From JAAZBV01 sp964460435 (GTDB lineage: Bacteria > Desulfobacterota > DSM-4660 > Desulfatiglandales > HGW-15): 64,000 nt of DNA. A program made the position numbers and the translations under genes. Location of the stretch: assembly GCA_964460435.1 (NCBI GenBank), contig CAYWRH010000003.1:1-64000 (forward strand), read 5' to 3'. The notes under the pieces were generated by a model that saw only the letters and a program-made list of their open reading frames with translations, did not search any database and had not been told where the DNA came from. Positions 1 to 8,845 of the stretch are shown one piece after another (position 1 is the first letter of the stretch; each line of letters begins with the position of its first letter).

Positions 1-362
1 TAAAGTTAAAATCCAAGCTTCTATTCCAGGAATATAGATTTGGTGAAATAAAAAAACATAAACCTAACACAATTATTTTAGAACAAAAAAATGGGGAAAA
101 ATATCAATTCGACGACCCCATTATTGCAATCGGAAGGAATCCGGAAAATCAGTTAATACTTAAAGAAAATAATGTCAGCAGGCGTCATTGTGTTATCTTA
201 AATTTTGTTGATGATGTATGGATATATGATCTTGAAAGTACTCTCGGAACACTTGTTGATGGTACTCAATTGACAGAGCCATTATATCTTGATGGGCGTC
301 ATCAATTAATTATTAATGATTATAAGTTTTCATTATTAACCAAAGAAGGAATACTATTGTAA
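1..362 (+). CDS. FHA domain protein, C-terminal part (5' end outside window)
   Basis: The frame is open from base 3 to the TAA at 360-362; the start lies upstream of the window. The visible ~119 residues contain a forkhead-associated core: an IGRNPENQL strand, the VSRRHC phosphothreonine-binding turn, and an LESTLGTLVDG segment matching the usual S-x-N-G-T-xVNG motif with Leu in place of Asn. FHA domains bind phosphothreonine peptides and work in Ser/Thr-kinase signalling or secretion regulation. The domain sits at the extreme C-terminus, so the missing N-terminal part could be anything. The adjacent region is AT-rich compared with the genes further right. Confidence 0.75.
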   Translation, partial: KLKSKLLFQEYRFGEIKKHKPNTIILEQKNGEKYQFDDPIIAIGRNPENQLILKENNVSRRHCVILNFVDDVWIYDLESTLGTLVDGTQLTEPLYLDGRHQLIINDYKFSLLTKEGILL

Positions 363-400
363 ATAGAGAAGCACCTCAAAATATCAATCGAGCTGGGAAA

Positions 401-565
401 ATGCTAACAGGTTACAAGGTCTTTCAGAAGCAGAATTACAGAACCCCTGATTTTGAGTTTGATCTTATATTCGTGAATGGCGATAACAACCTGGAAAACC
501 CGAAGATTGATGAAGAGAAATGGAAGGCGCCCTGTTCCAGAACATTAATTGAGCTGACCGAGTAA
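401..565 (+). pseudogene. Remnant of an adenine-specific DNA methyltransferase C-terminus
   Basis: The frame is open without an upstream ATG from before 362 and ends with TAA at 563-565; the only ATG is at 401, giving 54 residues. The residues read like the C-terminal tail of type III (Mod-like) DNA methyltransferases: a RAGK element just upstream of the ATG, a GYKVF strand, and an FDLIFVNGDNNLEN segment followed by a WK dipeptide. No catalytic DPPY or FxGxG motif is present, so it cannot be an active enzyme. It is read as a decayed fragment of a restriction-modification gene. The assignment rests on remembered family motifs, so confidence is low to moderate. Confidence 0.35.
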
Positions 566-580
566 AATAATATATGAAAA

Positions 581-615
581 GCGGCCGGTATCTGGTGGGG
601 CAGATAGCCGGCCGC
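581..615 (-). terminator. Strong GC hairpin, likely terminator of the leftward Spy/CpxP-like gene
   Basis: A near-perfect 14-bp GC-rich inverted repeat (GCGGCCGGTATCTG / CAGATAGCCGGCCGC, one unpaired base) with a 6-base loop. Read leftward it is followed by a T-rich stretch, as expected for intrinsic termination of the gene ending at 663. Confidence 0.6.
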
Positions 616-662
616 TGGCAGTTCCGGAGAGCATCTTAAGGAACTGATGATTGTTTGTATTT

Positions 663-1109
663 TTACATGCCCCTGCCCATTCCTCTTCCGCCCCTTGCGC
701 CCCTCTCCATCCTTGCGCCTCTGCCAAAACCCATATCAGGGTTTATCTTTTTTGCCTCTATAATAAATTCAAGGTGGGCGTCGCTGATCTTTGCCTGTAG
801 ATCATTTATCTCCTTCTGGATGGCCTTTGCCTTTTTCAGGTCAGGTTCATCACTCTCTAAAACAGCATTAAGATCAATCTGTTTTTTTATGATCTCATTT
901 CTTGCCTCTTTTGTCTTATCCTCAAATGCATTGTAAAGGTCATCAAGCTTGTCCTGCTCCTCTGCTGTAAGACGGTTGCAGCAGTTGCCACAGTCAAAAC
1001 ATGGGCCTGAACCGTAACCCATGCCAAACCCAGGCCCCCATGCAAATGCGGGTATGGCCATAGCAATAATAATCAATGTCATCCCAGTAATCTTTTTTAT
1101 GCTATTCAT
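663..1109 (-). CDS. Periplasmic Spy/CpxP/ZraP-like heavy-metal sensor protein
   Basis: A 148-residue exported protein. Residues 1-23 form a signal peptide ending AFA. A cysteine pair region (CFDCGNCC, about residues 37-44) is followed by a helical, charged segment starting LTAEEQDKLDDLYNAF, typical of the LTXXQ/CpxP-Spy fold that chaperones or senses metals in the periplasm. The last 25 residues are Gly/Arg/Met-rich (repeats of GRG and RGAR), which could bind metal or polyanions. A GGAGG box lies just upstream of the ATG. The gene is monocistronic and divergent from dinB. The family assignment rests on overall pattern; ligand unknown. Confidence 0.7.
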   Translation of the reverse strand: MNSIKKITGMTLIIIAMAIPAFAWGPGFGMGYGSGPCFDCGNCCNRLTAEEQDKLDDLYNAFEDKTKEARNEIIKKQIDLNAVLESDEPDLKKAKAIQKEINDLQAKISDAHLEFIIEAKKINPDMGFGRGARMERGARGGRGMGRGM

Positions 1110-1347
1110 TTTATACCTCCATAAAATTGTTGTTGTCAGTTGACTTTATACAAAGCAAGGGGTATGCCATTGATATTATGTACATATTAAGGGCTTGAAA
1201 TAATTTGATAAAATGCCTCCTTATAACTGGTCTTGATTCATTTGCCCTGATTGTCTTGTGGGTAATATGTACGCAGAAATATGGTCTTTTAATAATTTTT
1301 GAGTACAATGTAAACGGTTTCAGGATATAAAGGATGAGGGCAAAAGG

Positions 1348-2550
1348 ATGCCCTTAACAGGAAATATGGGCAAAGGGGAGAAAAAACCAAAAACAATAAT
1401 CCATCTTGATATGGATGCATTTTATCCCTCAGTGGAGATGCTGGATAACCCTGCCCTCAGGGGAAGGCCTGTTATTGTGGGCGGAAACAGCAAGAGGGGG
1501 GTTGTTTCTTCCGCCTCATATGAGGCAAGAAGATTCGGGGTGCATTCTGCCCAGCCTATTGCCCAGGCCATGCGGCTATGTCCACAGGGCGTTTTTTTGC
1601 CTGTCAGGATGGCCCGGTATAAAGAGCTCTCTGACAGGATATTTGCCATATTTCACCGTTTTACACCCCTTGTCGAACCCCTTTCCATTGATGAGGCATT
1701 TCTGGATATAACCGGCACTGAAAGGCTTCTGGGCGAGCCCTTAGCGGTGGCAAAACTTATTAAAAAGACTGTGCTGGATGAAACAGGGCTTACAGTCTCT
1801 GCCGGTGTTGCTCCGTCAAAGTTTGTTGCTAAAATCGCCTCTGACATCAATAAACCCGATGGCCTCACAGTTGTTACCTCTGATGGTCTGACAGCATTTC
1901 TCGACCCCTTGCCTGTATCAAGGATGTGGGGTGCAGGAAAGGTGACACAGGATAAGCTTGAACGGTATAATATAAAGACATTCAGGGATCTGAGGCTGTT
2001 TCCGGTTAAGACCCTTGAAAGGATTTTCGGTAAAAATGGGGCAAGGATGCATGCCCTTGCATCAGGCATTGATGAGAGGGAGGTTGTAACAGGGCATGAA
2101 GCAAAGTCAGTCGGCCATGAGGAGACCTTTTTAAATGATATAAATGATATTGAGACCGCTGAACGGCATTTATTGGAACTCTCCATGAAGACAGCGGAAA
2201 GGATGAGGCATATGGCTCTTAGGGCAAGGGTTCTGCACCTCAAGGTGAAATACAATGATTTCACCACGGCAACAAGGTCTTTCACTCTTGATGGTTTTAT
2301 TGATGATGGCATGGCTATTTATACAACTGTACGCGGCCTGCTCAAAAAAACAGAGGCAGGTAAAAGGCCTGTAAGGCTGCTGGGTGTTTCAGTATCAGGG
2401 TTTGATGATGGAGGCATTACAGGCCAGATGTCATTATTTGCTGGTGATGAGAAGACAGAAAAGTCCAAAAAACTCAACAGGGCAATAGACTCGGTAAATG
2501 AAAGGTTCGGGGAAAAGGGTATTATCCCGGGCAGGCTCCTTTCTGACTGA
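1348..2550 (+). CDS. dinB: DNA polymerase IV (Y-family translesion polymerase)
   Basis: 400 residues, slightly longer than the usual ~350 owing to a short N-terminal extension; Met7 is an alternative start. Palm-domain catalytic residues are visible: Asp21 and Asp23 in HLDMDAFYPSVE (Phe25/Tyr26 at the steric gate) and Asp115-Glu116 in SIDEAFLD. The little-finger domain follows, and residues 360-364 (QMSLF) match a beta-clamp binding motif. The product performs error-prone bypass synthesis on damaged DNA. It is divergent from the Spy-like gene and converges almost without a gap on glgA. No LexA-type box was identified in the short upstream region. Confidence 0.95.
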   Translation: MPLTGNMGKGEKKPKTIIHLDMDAFYPSVEMLDNPALRGRPVIVGGNSKRGVVSSASYEARRFGVHSAQPIAQAMRLCPQGVFLPVRMARYKELSDRIFAIFHRFTPLVEPLSIDEAFLDITGTERLLGEPLAVAKLIKKTVLDETGLTVSAGVAPSKFVAKIASDINKPDGLTVVTSDGLTAFLDPLPVSRMWGAGKVTQDKLERYNIKTFRDLRLFPVKTLERIFGKNGARMHALASGIDEREVVTGHEAKSVGHEETFLNDINDIETAERHLLELSMKTAERMRHMALRARVLHLKVKYNDFTTATRSFTLDGFIDDGMAIYTTVRGLLKKTEAGKRPVRLLGVSVSGFDDGGITGQMSLFAGDEKTEKSKKLNRAIDSVNERFGEKGIIPGRLLSD

Positions 2551-2552
2551 TT

Positions 2553-4025
2553 TTATGCAAACATCATCTTCTGTGCTTTAAGCTTTTTATAAAGCTCAAT
2601 ATATTTATCTCCCGATTTTTTCCATGAGAAGTCCTCCTTCATCCCATTTGTGACAATCCTCTTCCATTCCGCCCTGTTTTTATAGAATTCTATTGCCTGT
2701 GTGATGCATGAAAGAAATTCCTCCGGGTTTGCGCCTGCGAATTTAAAGCCGTTTCCAACCCCATTTTCATATGGAGAGACAGTATCATTCAGCCCCCCGG
2801 TTGCCCTCACAACAGGCACTGTGCCATACTTGAGGGCGTACATCTGTGTAAGGCCGCAGGGTTCATATCTTGATGGTATAAGAAAGATATCGCTCCCCGC
2901 TATTATCCGGTGAGCAAGGGGGTCATTGAAACCTGAGCCGATGCTTATCTTCCCGGGATGCCCTTTTGCCGCCCTTATAAGGGCCTTTTCAATGTAAGGG
3001 TCTCCTGACCCAAGGAGCACCAGGCCTGTATCAAGTTCCATCAACCTCTCTAAAATATCCAGGAGCAGGTCAAGCCCCTTCTGTCTGTCGAGGCGCGACA
3101 CCATGCCCAAAACCGGTTTTTCAATAAAAGATGGGTCAAGGCCCATCTCTTTAATGAGCTCCTTCTTGCATATGGCCTTGCCTGAGATATTTTTAATGGA
3201 GTAGTTGTGCGGGATATGGGTATCCTTTTCAGGGTTCCAGATCTCATAATCCACACCGTTCAGTATTCCTGAAAGAGACCCCTTTCTATTGTTGATGATC
3301 CCCTCCATGCCCAGGCCAAACTCCCTCATGCAGATCTCTTCCGAATAGGTTGGGCTGACGGTATTTAAGGCATCGGCATAGACTATGCCTGATTTCAGGA
3401 GGCTTATGTTACCCCAGTATTCAAGCCCTTCCTGGTGGTAAAAATCTATTCCACTAAGCCCTGTTACATTGAGTTTGCTGCCAGGGAATACCCCCTGATA
3501 ACCCATATTGTGTATGGTAAAAAGCGTTGATGTCTCCTTGAAAAATTGCTCATTGTAGGGGCCTTTAAGCAGGGCAGGTATCAGGCCTGTCTGCCAGTCA
3601 TGACAGTGAATTATATCAGGCCTGAAGTCAATTTCCCGCGCAACCATTAATACGGCGTGGCAGAAAAAGGTAAAACGCTCAAGGTTGTCATAATAGTCGC
3701 CGGCGCTGCTGCCATAAAGGCCTGGCCTGGCAAAAAGGTCTTCTCTTTGTACAAAAAGGGCCGGAACCCTTTTTCTGGATCTGGACATATATATACTGGC
3801 TGCAAGCTGTAAATCACCGAGTGGAACAGCAATTTTGTCAATTACAGGTATTTTATCAATCATAACCTTTTTGATAGAAGGGTAGAGGGGTATTATAATC
3901 CTTACATCCATGCCTGCCTCCATAAGCGCCTGGGGCAGAGATCCGGCAACATCGGCAAGCCCGCCGCTTTTTGCATAGGGGACTGCCTCGGATGAAACAA
4001 AGAGTATTTTCAGAGCGGATTCCAT
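2553..4025 (-). CDS. glgA: Glycogen synthase (ADP-glucose, GT5)
   Basis: 490 residues, standard length for bacterial GlgA. The N-terminal half starts with the family signature around KSGGLADVAGSLP (residues 19-31) that binds ADP-glucose. The C-terminal Rossmann half carries VSRLDRQKGLDLLLD and IPSRYEPCGLTQMYALKYGTVP, the GT-B nucleotide-sugar binding and catalytic loops. It transfers glucose from ADP-glucose to the growing alpha-1,4-glucan. No glgC or glgB is in the window. It is convergent with dinB with only two bases between stops, so the two transcripts must overlap. Confidence 0.96.
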   Translation of the reverse strand: MESALKILFVSSEAVPYAKSGGLADVAGSLPQALMEAGMDVRIIIPLYPSIKKVMIDKIPVIDKIAVPLGDLQLAASIYMSRSRKRVPALFVQREDLFARPGLYGSSAGDYYDNLERFTFFCHAVLMVAREIDFRPDIIHCHDWQTGLIPALLKGPYNEQFFKETSTLFTIHNMGYQGVFPGSKLNVTGLSGIDFYHQEGLEYWGNISLLKSGIVYADALNTVSPTYSEEICMREFGLGMEGIINNRKGSLSGILNGVDYEIWNPEKDTHIPHNYSIKNISGKAICKKELIKEMGLDPSFIEKPVLGMVSRLDRQKGLDLLLDILERLMELDTGLVLLGSGDPYIEKALIRAAKGHPGKISIGSGFNDPLAHRIIAGSDIFLIPSRYEPCGLTQMYALKYGTVPVVRATGGLNDTVSPYENGVGNGFKFAGANPEEFLSCITQAIEFYKNRAEWKRIVTNGMKEDFSWKKSGDKYIELYKKLKAQKMMFA

Positions 4026-4213
4026 TTTTCCTCCATAATATTAAATGAGAGTCAGGTAATAAAAATGATATCTAATAGGCCGGCCCTTACTTTTCATAGC
4101 GGCATTATTTATCTTTTAAACCTTATATAACAGGATTTCAAAGGAAAAATTATTGTTTATGGGCGGCTATATATGATATAACTTTTTTAGGTTAAACCAT
4201 TAGAGAGTAAAAT

Positions 4214-4633
4214 ATGTTCAGGAACATTCTTGTGCCGACCGACCTTACAGAAAAGAGCCTCAAGGCCATTGAAATTGCAACCGGCATGGGCAAGGGAAAA
4301 CCATGCCAGATAACCCTTCTGCATGTTGTTGAGACAATCGAGGACGATGAAGGGGATGAATTCAGGGAATTTTATGACAAGATTGCCCTCCGCGCTGAAA
4401 AAAATATGGCAAAGATAGCAAGGAGATACGAGACCGATGATATCAAGATCCACACGGATATTATCTATGGAAAGCGTGTTCAGGAAATAGTAAGATATGC
4501 ATCCGCAAAGGGGATAGACCTGATCATCCTGAGCTCCCATAAACTGAATGAGATGGATAGCAGTGACGGCTGGGCAACTATCAGTTACAGGGTAGGAATC
4601 CTTGCGCCATGTCCTGTTATGATGGTGAAATAA
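4214..4633 (+). CDS. Universal stress protein (UspA family)
   Basis: 139 residues, the normal single-domain length. It begins with the family signature MFRNILVPTDLTEKSLKAIEIA and has the alternating strand-helix pattern of the fold. The ATP-binding G-2x-G-9x-GS motif is not evident (the region reads SSHKLNEMDSSDGW), so it may belong to the non-nucleotide-binding UspA type. Its TAA overlaps the ATG of the next gene by one base (TAATG), indicating translational coupling to the DUF2914 and diadenylate cyclase genes and a possible link with stress signalling. Confidence 0.88.
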   Translation: MFRNILVPTDLTEKSLKAIEIATGMGKGKPCQITLLHVVETIEDDEGDEFREFYDKIALRAEKNMAKIARRYETDDIKIHTDIIYGKRVQEIVRYASAKGIDLIILSSHKLNEMDSSDGWATISYRVGILAPCPVMMVK

Positions 4634-5121
4634 TGTCTGAAAGAGATGGAAGATATACATTCCTGAAAAAGGCGGTCTGGTTTGGAAATAATTGCAGGAT
4701 AGTGAGGCCTGCCATAATCGTCCCGGTTCTGGCCCTCTCAATATTCTTTTCTTTACCCTGTTTTACAGAAGAGAAGCATGAGACAGTAAAAGTTATGCCT
4801 CCGGTGCTCAAACAGGCAGTGCTCTGCGAGAAGATAGAAAAAAGCAAACCGGTTTACGAGGGTGTGGTATTTTCAGCAGGAATAGAAAGACTCTTCTGTT
4901 TTACCTATTTTGAGCCTGTTTACGGTGCGTCAGAGATATTTCACAAATATTATTTTAATGATAAATTGGAAAAGAAATATCCGCTTTCCATAAAACCTCC
5001 GAGTTTTGCAACATACAGCAGGATAGATTTGAGGGAAAGCGATAAAGGCCCCTGGCGGGTGGAGATTACTGATGCTGAAGATAATATCCTCACTGAAATC
5101 AGGTTCAGTATAACAGACTGA
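4633..5121 (+). CDS. DUF2914 domain protein, membrane-anchored
   Basis: 162 residues from the ATG that overlaps the usp stop; an upstream in-frame ATG at 4609 would overlap usp further and is less likely. A hydrophobic segment at about residues 26-44 is a signal or anchor, putting the domain outside the cytoplasm. The C-terminal ~100 residues show the DUF2914 pattern: GIERLFCFTYFEPVYGASEIFHKYYF, a Ser/Arg strand, then GPWRVEITDAEDNILTEIRF. Function unknown. It lies between an Usp gene and a c-di-AMP synthase, only five bases upstream of the latter, so a role in envelope or osmotic stress sensing is plausible but unproven. Confidence 0.72.
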   Translation: MSERDGRYTFLKKAVWFGNNCRIVRPAIIVPVLALSIFFSLPCFTEEKHETVKVMPPVLKQAVLCEKIEKSKPVYEGVVFSAGIERLFCFTYFEPVYGASEIFHKYYFNDKLEKKYPLSIKPPSFATYSRIDLRESDKGPWRVEITDAEDNILTEIRFSITD

Positions 5122-5126
5122 TCAAT

Positions 5127-6563
5127 ATGACGCATGAATTTATATACAGATGGCGGGATATTTTAGATATCCTGATTATGAGCTACATACTGTTCAGGCT
5201 TTATGTCCTGTTTAAAGGCACAAATGTGCTTCGCGTACTCATGGGAATAGCCGTTTTGTGGATATTCCAGAGGATTGCCCTCTATGTGGGGCTGATAGTC
5301 ACAAGCTGGGCTGTTCAGGGGTTTACAGCGGTTGCCGCGATCATAATAATAGTGATCTTCAGGAATGAGATAAGGACTGTTCTTCAGGCAAAAAATATCA
5401 GGTCACTCTTATGGGAAACACGTCACCATGAAGCGGAAACCCCTGTTAATATAATCTCCGAGGCCATATTCGAGATGGCAAAAAGGGGCACAGGGGCAAT
5501 TATGGTCATACCGGGCAAGGAGGACATAAATGACTCTGTGCACAGCGGCATCAAATGGGATGGCCTGATCTCAAAGGAGATGATACTCAGCGTTTTCTGG
5601 CATGATAACCCTGTTCATGATGGCGCCGCAATTATTCAGGGTAACAGGATTACGCAGGTAGGCGCTGTTTTGCCCCTGTCACACAGAAAGGATCTCCCTT
5701 CCTATTATGGCATGCGTCATAGGGCGGCAGCCGGTCTTTCCGAAAATACAGATGCACTGGTTATAGTATCATCCGAGGAGAGAAAGAACGTTGTCATGGC
5801 AAAGTCAGGGGAGATATTCAATGTATATGCAGAGGAGGATCTTACAAACCGCATCAAAAAACACCTTGGCATAATAGATGAAAAGAGAACAGGCTATAGA
5901 AAAGAGAAAATGAAACTTTTGACAGCCGCTGCCATTTCACTCGTGCTGATCACAGGCATCTGGCTGAGTTTTACAAGGGGTGTTGATACGATTATTACCC
6001 TTGAGGTGCCTGTTGAGTATACGGGAAGCAGGCAGGACATGATACTGCTTGAGACATCGGTTAAAACCGTTTCAGTCAACCTGAACGGTTCTGCAACACT
6101 TTTAAAAAACCTTACCCCGGGGAATGTAAAGGTTACCATTGATCTGAGTGATGGCGAAATTGGCAAAAACCTCTATAATATAACAGGTGATAATATTTTA
6201 CTCCCGCCCGGGGTATTTTTAAGAAATACAACCCCTTCATCCATTAATATTGTGCTTGACAGATACGCCAGAAAAAACGTCCCTATCCAGGCAGACTGGA
6301 AAGGGAAAAAACCAAGGGATATACAGATATCCAGTGTCTCATTCAAACCGGCGATTGCCATTTTAAGCGGCCCTAGCCTTCTGCTGAACGAGATATCCAC
6401 TGTGTATACTCAAAAGGTTCCTCTTGAAAATATCACGGAAAGCGGTATGATGCTTGTTAATCTTGCCATTGATGACAAGATAAAAATTGAAAACGGTTCA
6501 AATGGCAAGTTTACCATGGAATATATAGTTGTAAGGCGAGAAGATACCCTTCAGGGGCAGTAG
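5127..6563 (+). CDS. CdaA-type diadenylate cyclase fused to YbbR/CdaR domain
   Basis: 478 residues. The N-terminus has three membrane helices (about residues 12-85), as in CdaA. The DAC (DisA_N) domain follows, with the catalytic Asp-Gly-Ala at 165-167 (VHDGAAI) and Arg-His-Arg at 197-199 (MRHRAA) that build c-di-AMP from two ATP. After residue 262 a fourth membrane helix (about 263-283) leads into an extracytoplasmic region with YbbR-like repeats. In Firmicutes cdaA and its regulator cdaR (four YbbR repeats) are separate neighbouring genes; here they form one chain. The topology is consistent: cyclase inside, YbbR outside. Usp and DUF2914 genes precede it and a phosphofructokinase follows. 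Confidence 0.9.
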   Translation: MTHEFIYRWRDILDILIMSYILFRLYVLFKGTNVLRVLMGIAVLWIFQRIALYVGLIVTSWAVQGFTAVAAIIIIVIFRNEIRTVLQAKNIRSLLWETRHHEAETPVNIISEAIFEMAKRGTGAIMVIPGKEDINDSVHSGIKWDGLISKEMILSVFWHDNPVHDGAAIIQGNRITQVGAVLPLSHRKDLPSYYGMRHRAAAGLSENTDALVIVSSEERKNVVMAKSGEIFNVYAEEDLTNRIKKHLGIIDEKRTGYRKEKMKLLTAAAISLVLITGIWLSFTRGVDTIITLEVPVEYTGSRQDMILLETSVKTVSVNLNGSATLLKNLTPGNVKVTIDLSDGEIGKNLYNITGDNILLPPGVFLRNTTPSSINIVLDRYARKNVPIQADWKGKKPRDIQISSVSFKPAIAILSGPSLLLNEISTVYTQKVPLENITESGMMLVNLAIDDKIKIENGSNGKFTMEYIVVRREDTLQGQ

Positions 6564-6599
6564 TATTTTCCTCAATATTTGCTTTTAAAGGAGGGAACA

Positions 6600-7799
6600 A
6601 TGGTAAAAAACCCGAATACAAAAGGCGTTATTGCGATACTTACTGGCGGCGGGGATGTGCCCGGGCTTAATCCTGCAATCAGGGCCATAACAATCAGGGC
6701 AATCAGGGAGGGGTATCAGGTGATTGGTATCCGTCACGGGTGGCAGGGTATAATAGAGATTAACCCTGACAAGGATGCCGATAATTCTGATCACTATCAG
6801 ATCCTGACCGAAGAGATTGTAAACAAGGCGGGAAGGACCGGCGGGACATTCCTGCACACATCAAGAACAAGGCCGAGCCATGTGGAGAAAGAAAGCGTGC
6901 CGGCTCACCTTAAAGATAAATATAATCAAAATATCAATGATCTCACCCCTGATGTCCTTAAAAACCTGGATTTTCTTGGGGTTGACTACCTTATACCAAT
7001 AGGCGGCGATGATACATTGAGTTACGGTGTGAGGTTATACCAGGAGGGTGTAAAGATAGTCGCAATACCAAAAACAATGGACAATGATGTGCCTGGCACA
7101 GACTACTGCATAGGTTTCAGCACCTGCGTAACCCGCACCATATCAATAACAAACAGCCTGCGAACATCAGCAGGGTCGCATGAAAGGTTTCTTGTGCTGG
7201 AGGTATTTGGACGTTATGCGGGTTTTACTGCAATGCTCCCAGCTATGGCAGGGGCAGCCAACCGCTGTGTAATCCCTGAGTACAAATTTGATATGGAGCA
7301 GCTTACCCAGCTCCTTTCTGAGGACCGTAAACACAATCCGAGCCGATATTCTGTTGTGCTTGTATCTGAAGGCGCCATGTTTGAGGGGGGCGAGATGGTC
7401 TTCCAGGAGGCGCGCACAGATGCATATGGCCATAAAAAGCTGGGCGGCATAGGCGATCTTGTCTCGTCAGAATTAAGGGAACGATCTGCCAAATATAATA
7501 ACGGGCGACCCGTAGATACAATAAACCAGAAACTGGGTTACCTTGTGAGAGGCGGTGATCCTGATGCAATCGACTCGATTGTTCCTATGGCATACGGTAA
7601 TCTTGCCCTTGATCTTATAATGGATAAGATTCACGGCCGTATAGTTGTGCTTAAAAACGGAAGGTATGACAACATGCCCATTGAGGTGGTTACGAGCTCA
7701 AAAAAGGTTGTTGATGTTGAAAAACACTATGACACAAAAAGGCTCAGGCCCCAGTATAAAAGCTTTGAAATGAAGCCGCTGTTTATAATGACTAACTGA
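6600..7799 (+). CDS. 6-phosphofructokinase, PPi-dependent or mixed type
   Basis: 399 residues from the ATG at 6600, which has a GGAGGG box seven bases upstream; an earlier in-frame start at 6579 lies before the box. The N-terminal TGGGDVPGLN and the fructose-6-phosphate loop are family hallmarks. At the specificity sites the protein reads GGDD (residues 135-138) and PKTMDND (Lys158). ATP-dependent enzymes have Gly at both positions (GGDGS, PGTIDND); Asp and Lys mark the pyrophosphate-dependent class. It therefore likely catalyses reversible fructose-6-phosphate phosphorylation with PPi, saving ATP in an anaerobe. The last eight bases overlap the convergent kinase gene. Confidence 0.88.
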   Translation: MVKNPNTKGVIAILTGGGDVPGLNPAIRAITIRAIREGYQVIGIRHGWQGIIEINPDKDADNSDHYQILTEEIVNKAGRTGGTFLHTSRTRPSHVEKESVPAHLKDKYNQNINDLTPDVLKNLDFLGVDYLIPIGGDDTLSYGVRLYQEGVKIVAIPKTMDNDVPGTDYCIGFSTCVTRTISITNSLRTSAGSHERFLVLEVFGRYAGFTAMLPAMAGAANRCVIPEYKFDMEQLTQLLSEDRKHNPSRYSVVLVSEGAMFEGGEMVFQEARTDAYGHKKLGGIGDLVSSELRERSAKYNNGRPVDTINQKLGYLVRGGDPDAIDSIVPMAYGNLALDLIMDKIHGRIVVLKNGRYDNMPIEVVTSSKKVVDVEKHYDTKRLRPQYKSFEMKPLFIMTN

Positions 7800-8622
7800 G
7801 ATTTTTAATTTCGATCTGCGGCAGGAGTATTTCAAAGGTAGTCTTAATGCCTGGTGTGCTCTTTACCTTTACAGCCCCTTTATAGTTTTTTATTGCGCCG
7901 TACACTACCGAAAGCCCCAGCCCTGCGCCTTCGCCATCTCCTTTAGTGGTGAAATAGGGGTCAAATATCCTGTCTATGATTTCTTCAGGGATGCCTGTGC
8001 CAGTGTCGCTGACTGAAAGCATAAGATAATGTCCCGGGGCGATATTGTCAGTTGCGGCAGAGGCCTGGTCAAGCTCTGTCTCTTTAAGCTCGATAGAAAG
8101 GGTTCCACCCTTGTCTTTCATTGCATGGATGGAATTTTCGCAGAGGTTCATGACAACCCTATGGATCATGGCCTTTGACGAAAAAATAATGCCTTCATCA
8201 CAATCGATTTTTTCCATTATCTTGATATTTGCGGGGAGCGAGACCTTTAAAAGTTCAATGGCCTCCCTGACAACAGACGCCATTCGCATGGGCTCTTCAT
8301 CGCCTGCATGCCAGTTCTGTCTGCTGAATGCAAGGATGGGCTCTATAAGCGACTTGGCGCTCTCACATACTTTAAGTATCCTTTCAATGATATTGGTTAC
8401 AGGCTTGTCCTTTTCAACCATACTCAGCGCCACTTCAGAGTATCCCACTATGCCTGAAAGGATATTGTTGAAATCATGGGCCAGGCCGTTTGCAAGGGTT
8501 GAAAGCGCCTCCATCTTGCGCTGGTGGATAAACCGATCTTCAGCCATTTTCCTTTCCTCTTCAACAATCCCTATTTTTTGTCTCATCTCTTGGTTATAAT
8601 CCTCTTGTTTCATACCCTGCAT
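7792..8622 (-). CDS. Soluble sensor histidine kinase (HisKA-HATPase)
   Basis: About 276 residues from the ATG at 8622; the frame extends to a TTG at 8640 and no start has a convincing ribosome binding site. After a short coiled coil come the dimerisation/phosphoacceptor helix with GLAHDFNNILSGIVGYSE (H box) and an HATPase domain with the N box (NLCENSIHAM), G1 (DTGTGIP), F (FDPYFTTK) and G2 (GAGLGLSVV) boxes. There is no sensor or membrane segment and no adjacent response regulator, so it is an orphan and might be the 3' part of a once longer kinase. It is convergent with and overlaps pfk by eight bases. Confidence 0.85.
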   Translation of the reverse strand: MQGMKQEDYNQEMRQKIGIVEEERKMAEDRFIHQRKMEALSTLANGLAHDFNNILSGIVGYSEVALSMVEKDKPVTNIIERILKVCESAKSLIEPILAFSRQNWHAGDEEPMRMASVVREAIELLKVSLPANIKIMEKIDCDEGIIFSSKAMIHRVVMNLCENSIHAMKDKGGTLSIELKETELDQASAATDNIAPGHYLMLSVSDTGTGIPEEIIDRIFDPYFTTKGDGEGAGLGLSVVYGAIKNYKGAVKVKSTPGIKTTFEILLPQIEIKNLS

Positions 8623-8754
8623 AGATGAAGAAGATAACAAAATGGTGAATATTTCAAGAGAAAAATATGTTCATCATGTTCGTATAGCAGGCTGTTAAAA
8701 ATTATTCCGAAAAAATAGGGCTTTACCTGGCGATAAAAAAATTTTTATTATAAA

Positions 8755-8768
8755 TTGACATAGGTCAA
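8755..8768. promoter_or_regulatory. HcpR/FNR-family operator candidate upstream of hcp
   Basis: The perfect 5-4-5 palindrome TTGAC-ATAG-GTCAA lies 77 bases before the hcp ATG. It fits the TTGAC-N4-GTCAA type site proposed by comparative genomics for the CRP/FNR-family nitrosative stress regulator HcpR in Desulfovibrio. No regulator gene is adjacent. Binding is inferred from pattern only. Confidence 0.55.
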
Positions 8769-8845
8769 TGTCCCGGTTCCTGTTTATGGTTATTATCAGA
8801 CAAAAATAAGAAATATTGATCAACTTTTAAAGGAGGATATTTATT

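Noticed and set aside
1111..1308. 65-residue leftward frame upstream of the Spy-like gene
   Set aside because: No ribosome binding site, no family resemblance, and it covers the divergent promoter region.
8622..8845. Search for tRNA, small RNA or CRISPR signals in intergenic spaces here and elsewhere
   Set aside because: No cloverleaf, repeat-spacer array or known RNA motif was seen; only hairpins and operators as listed.
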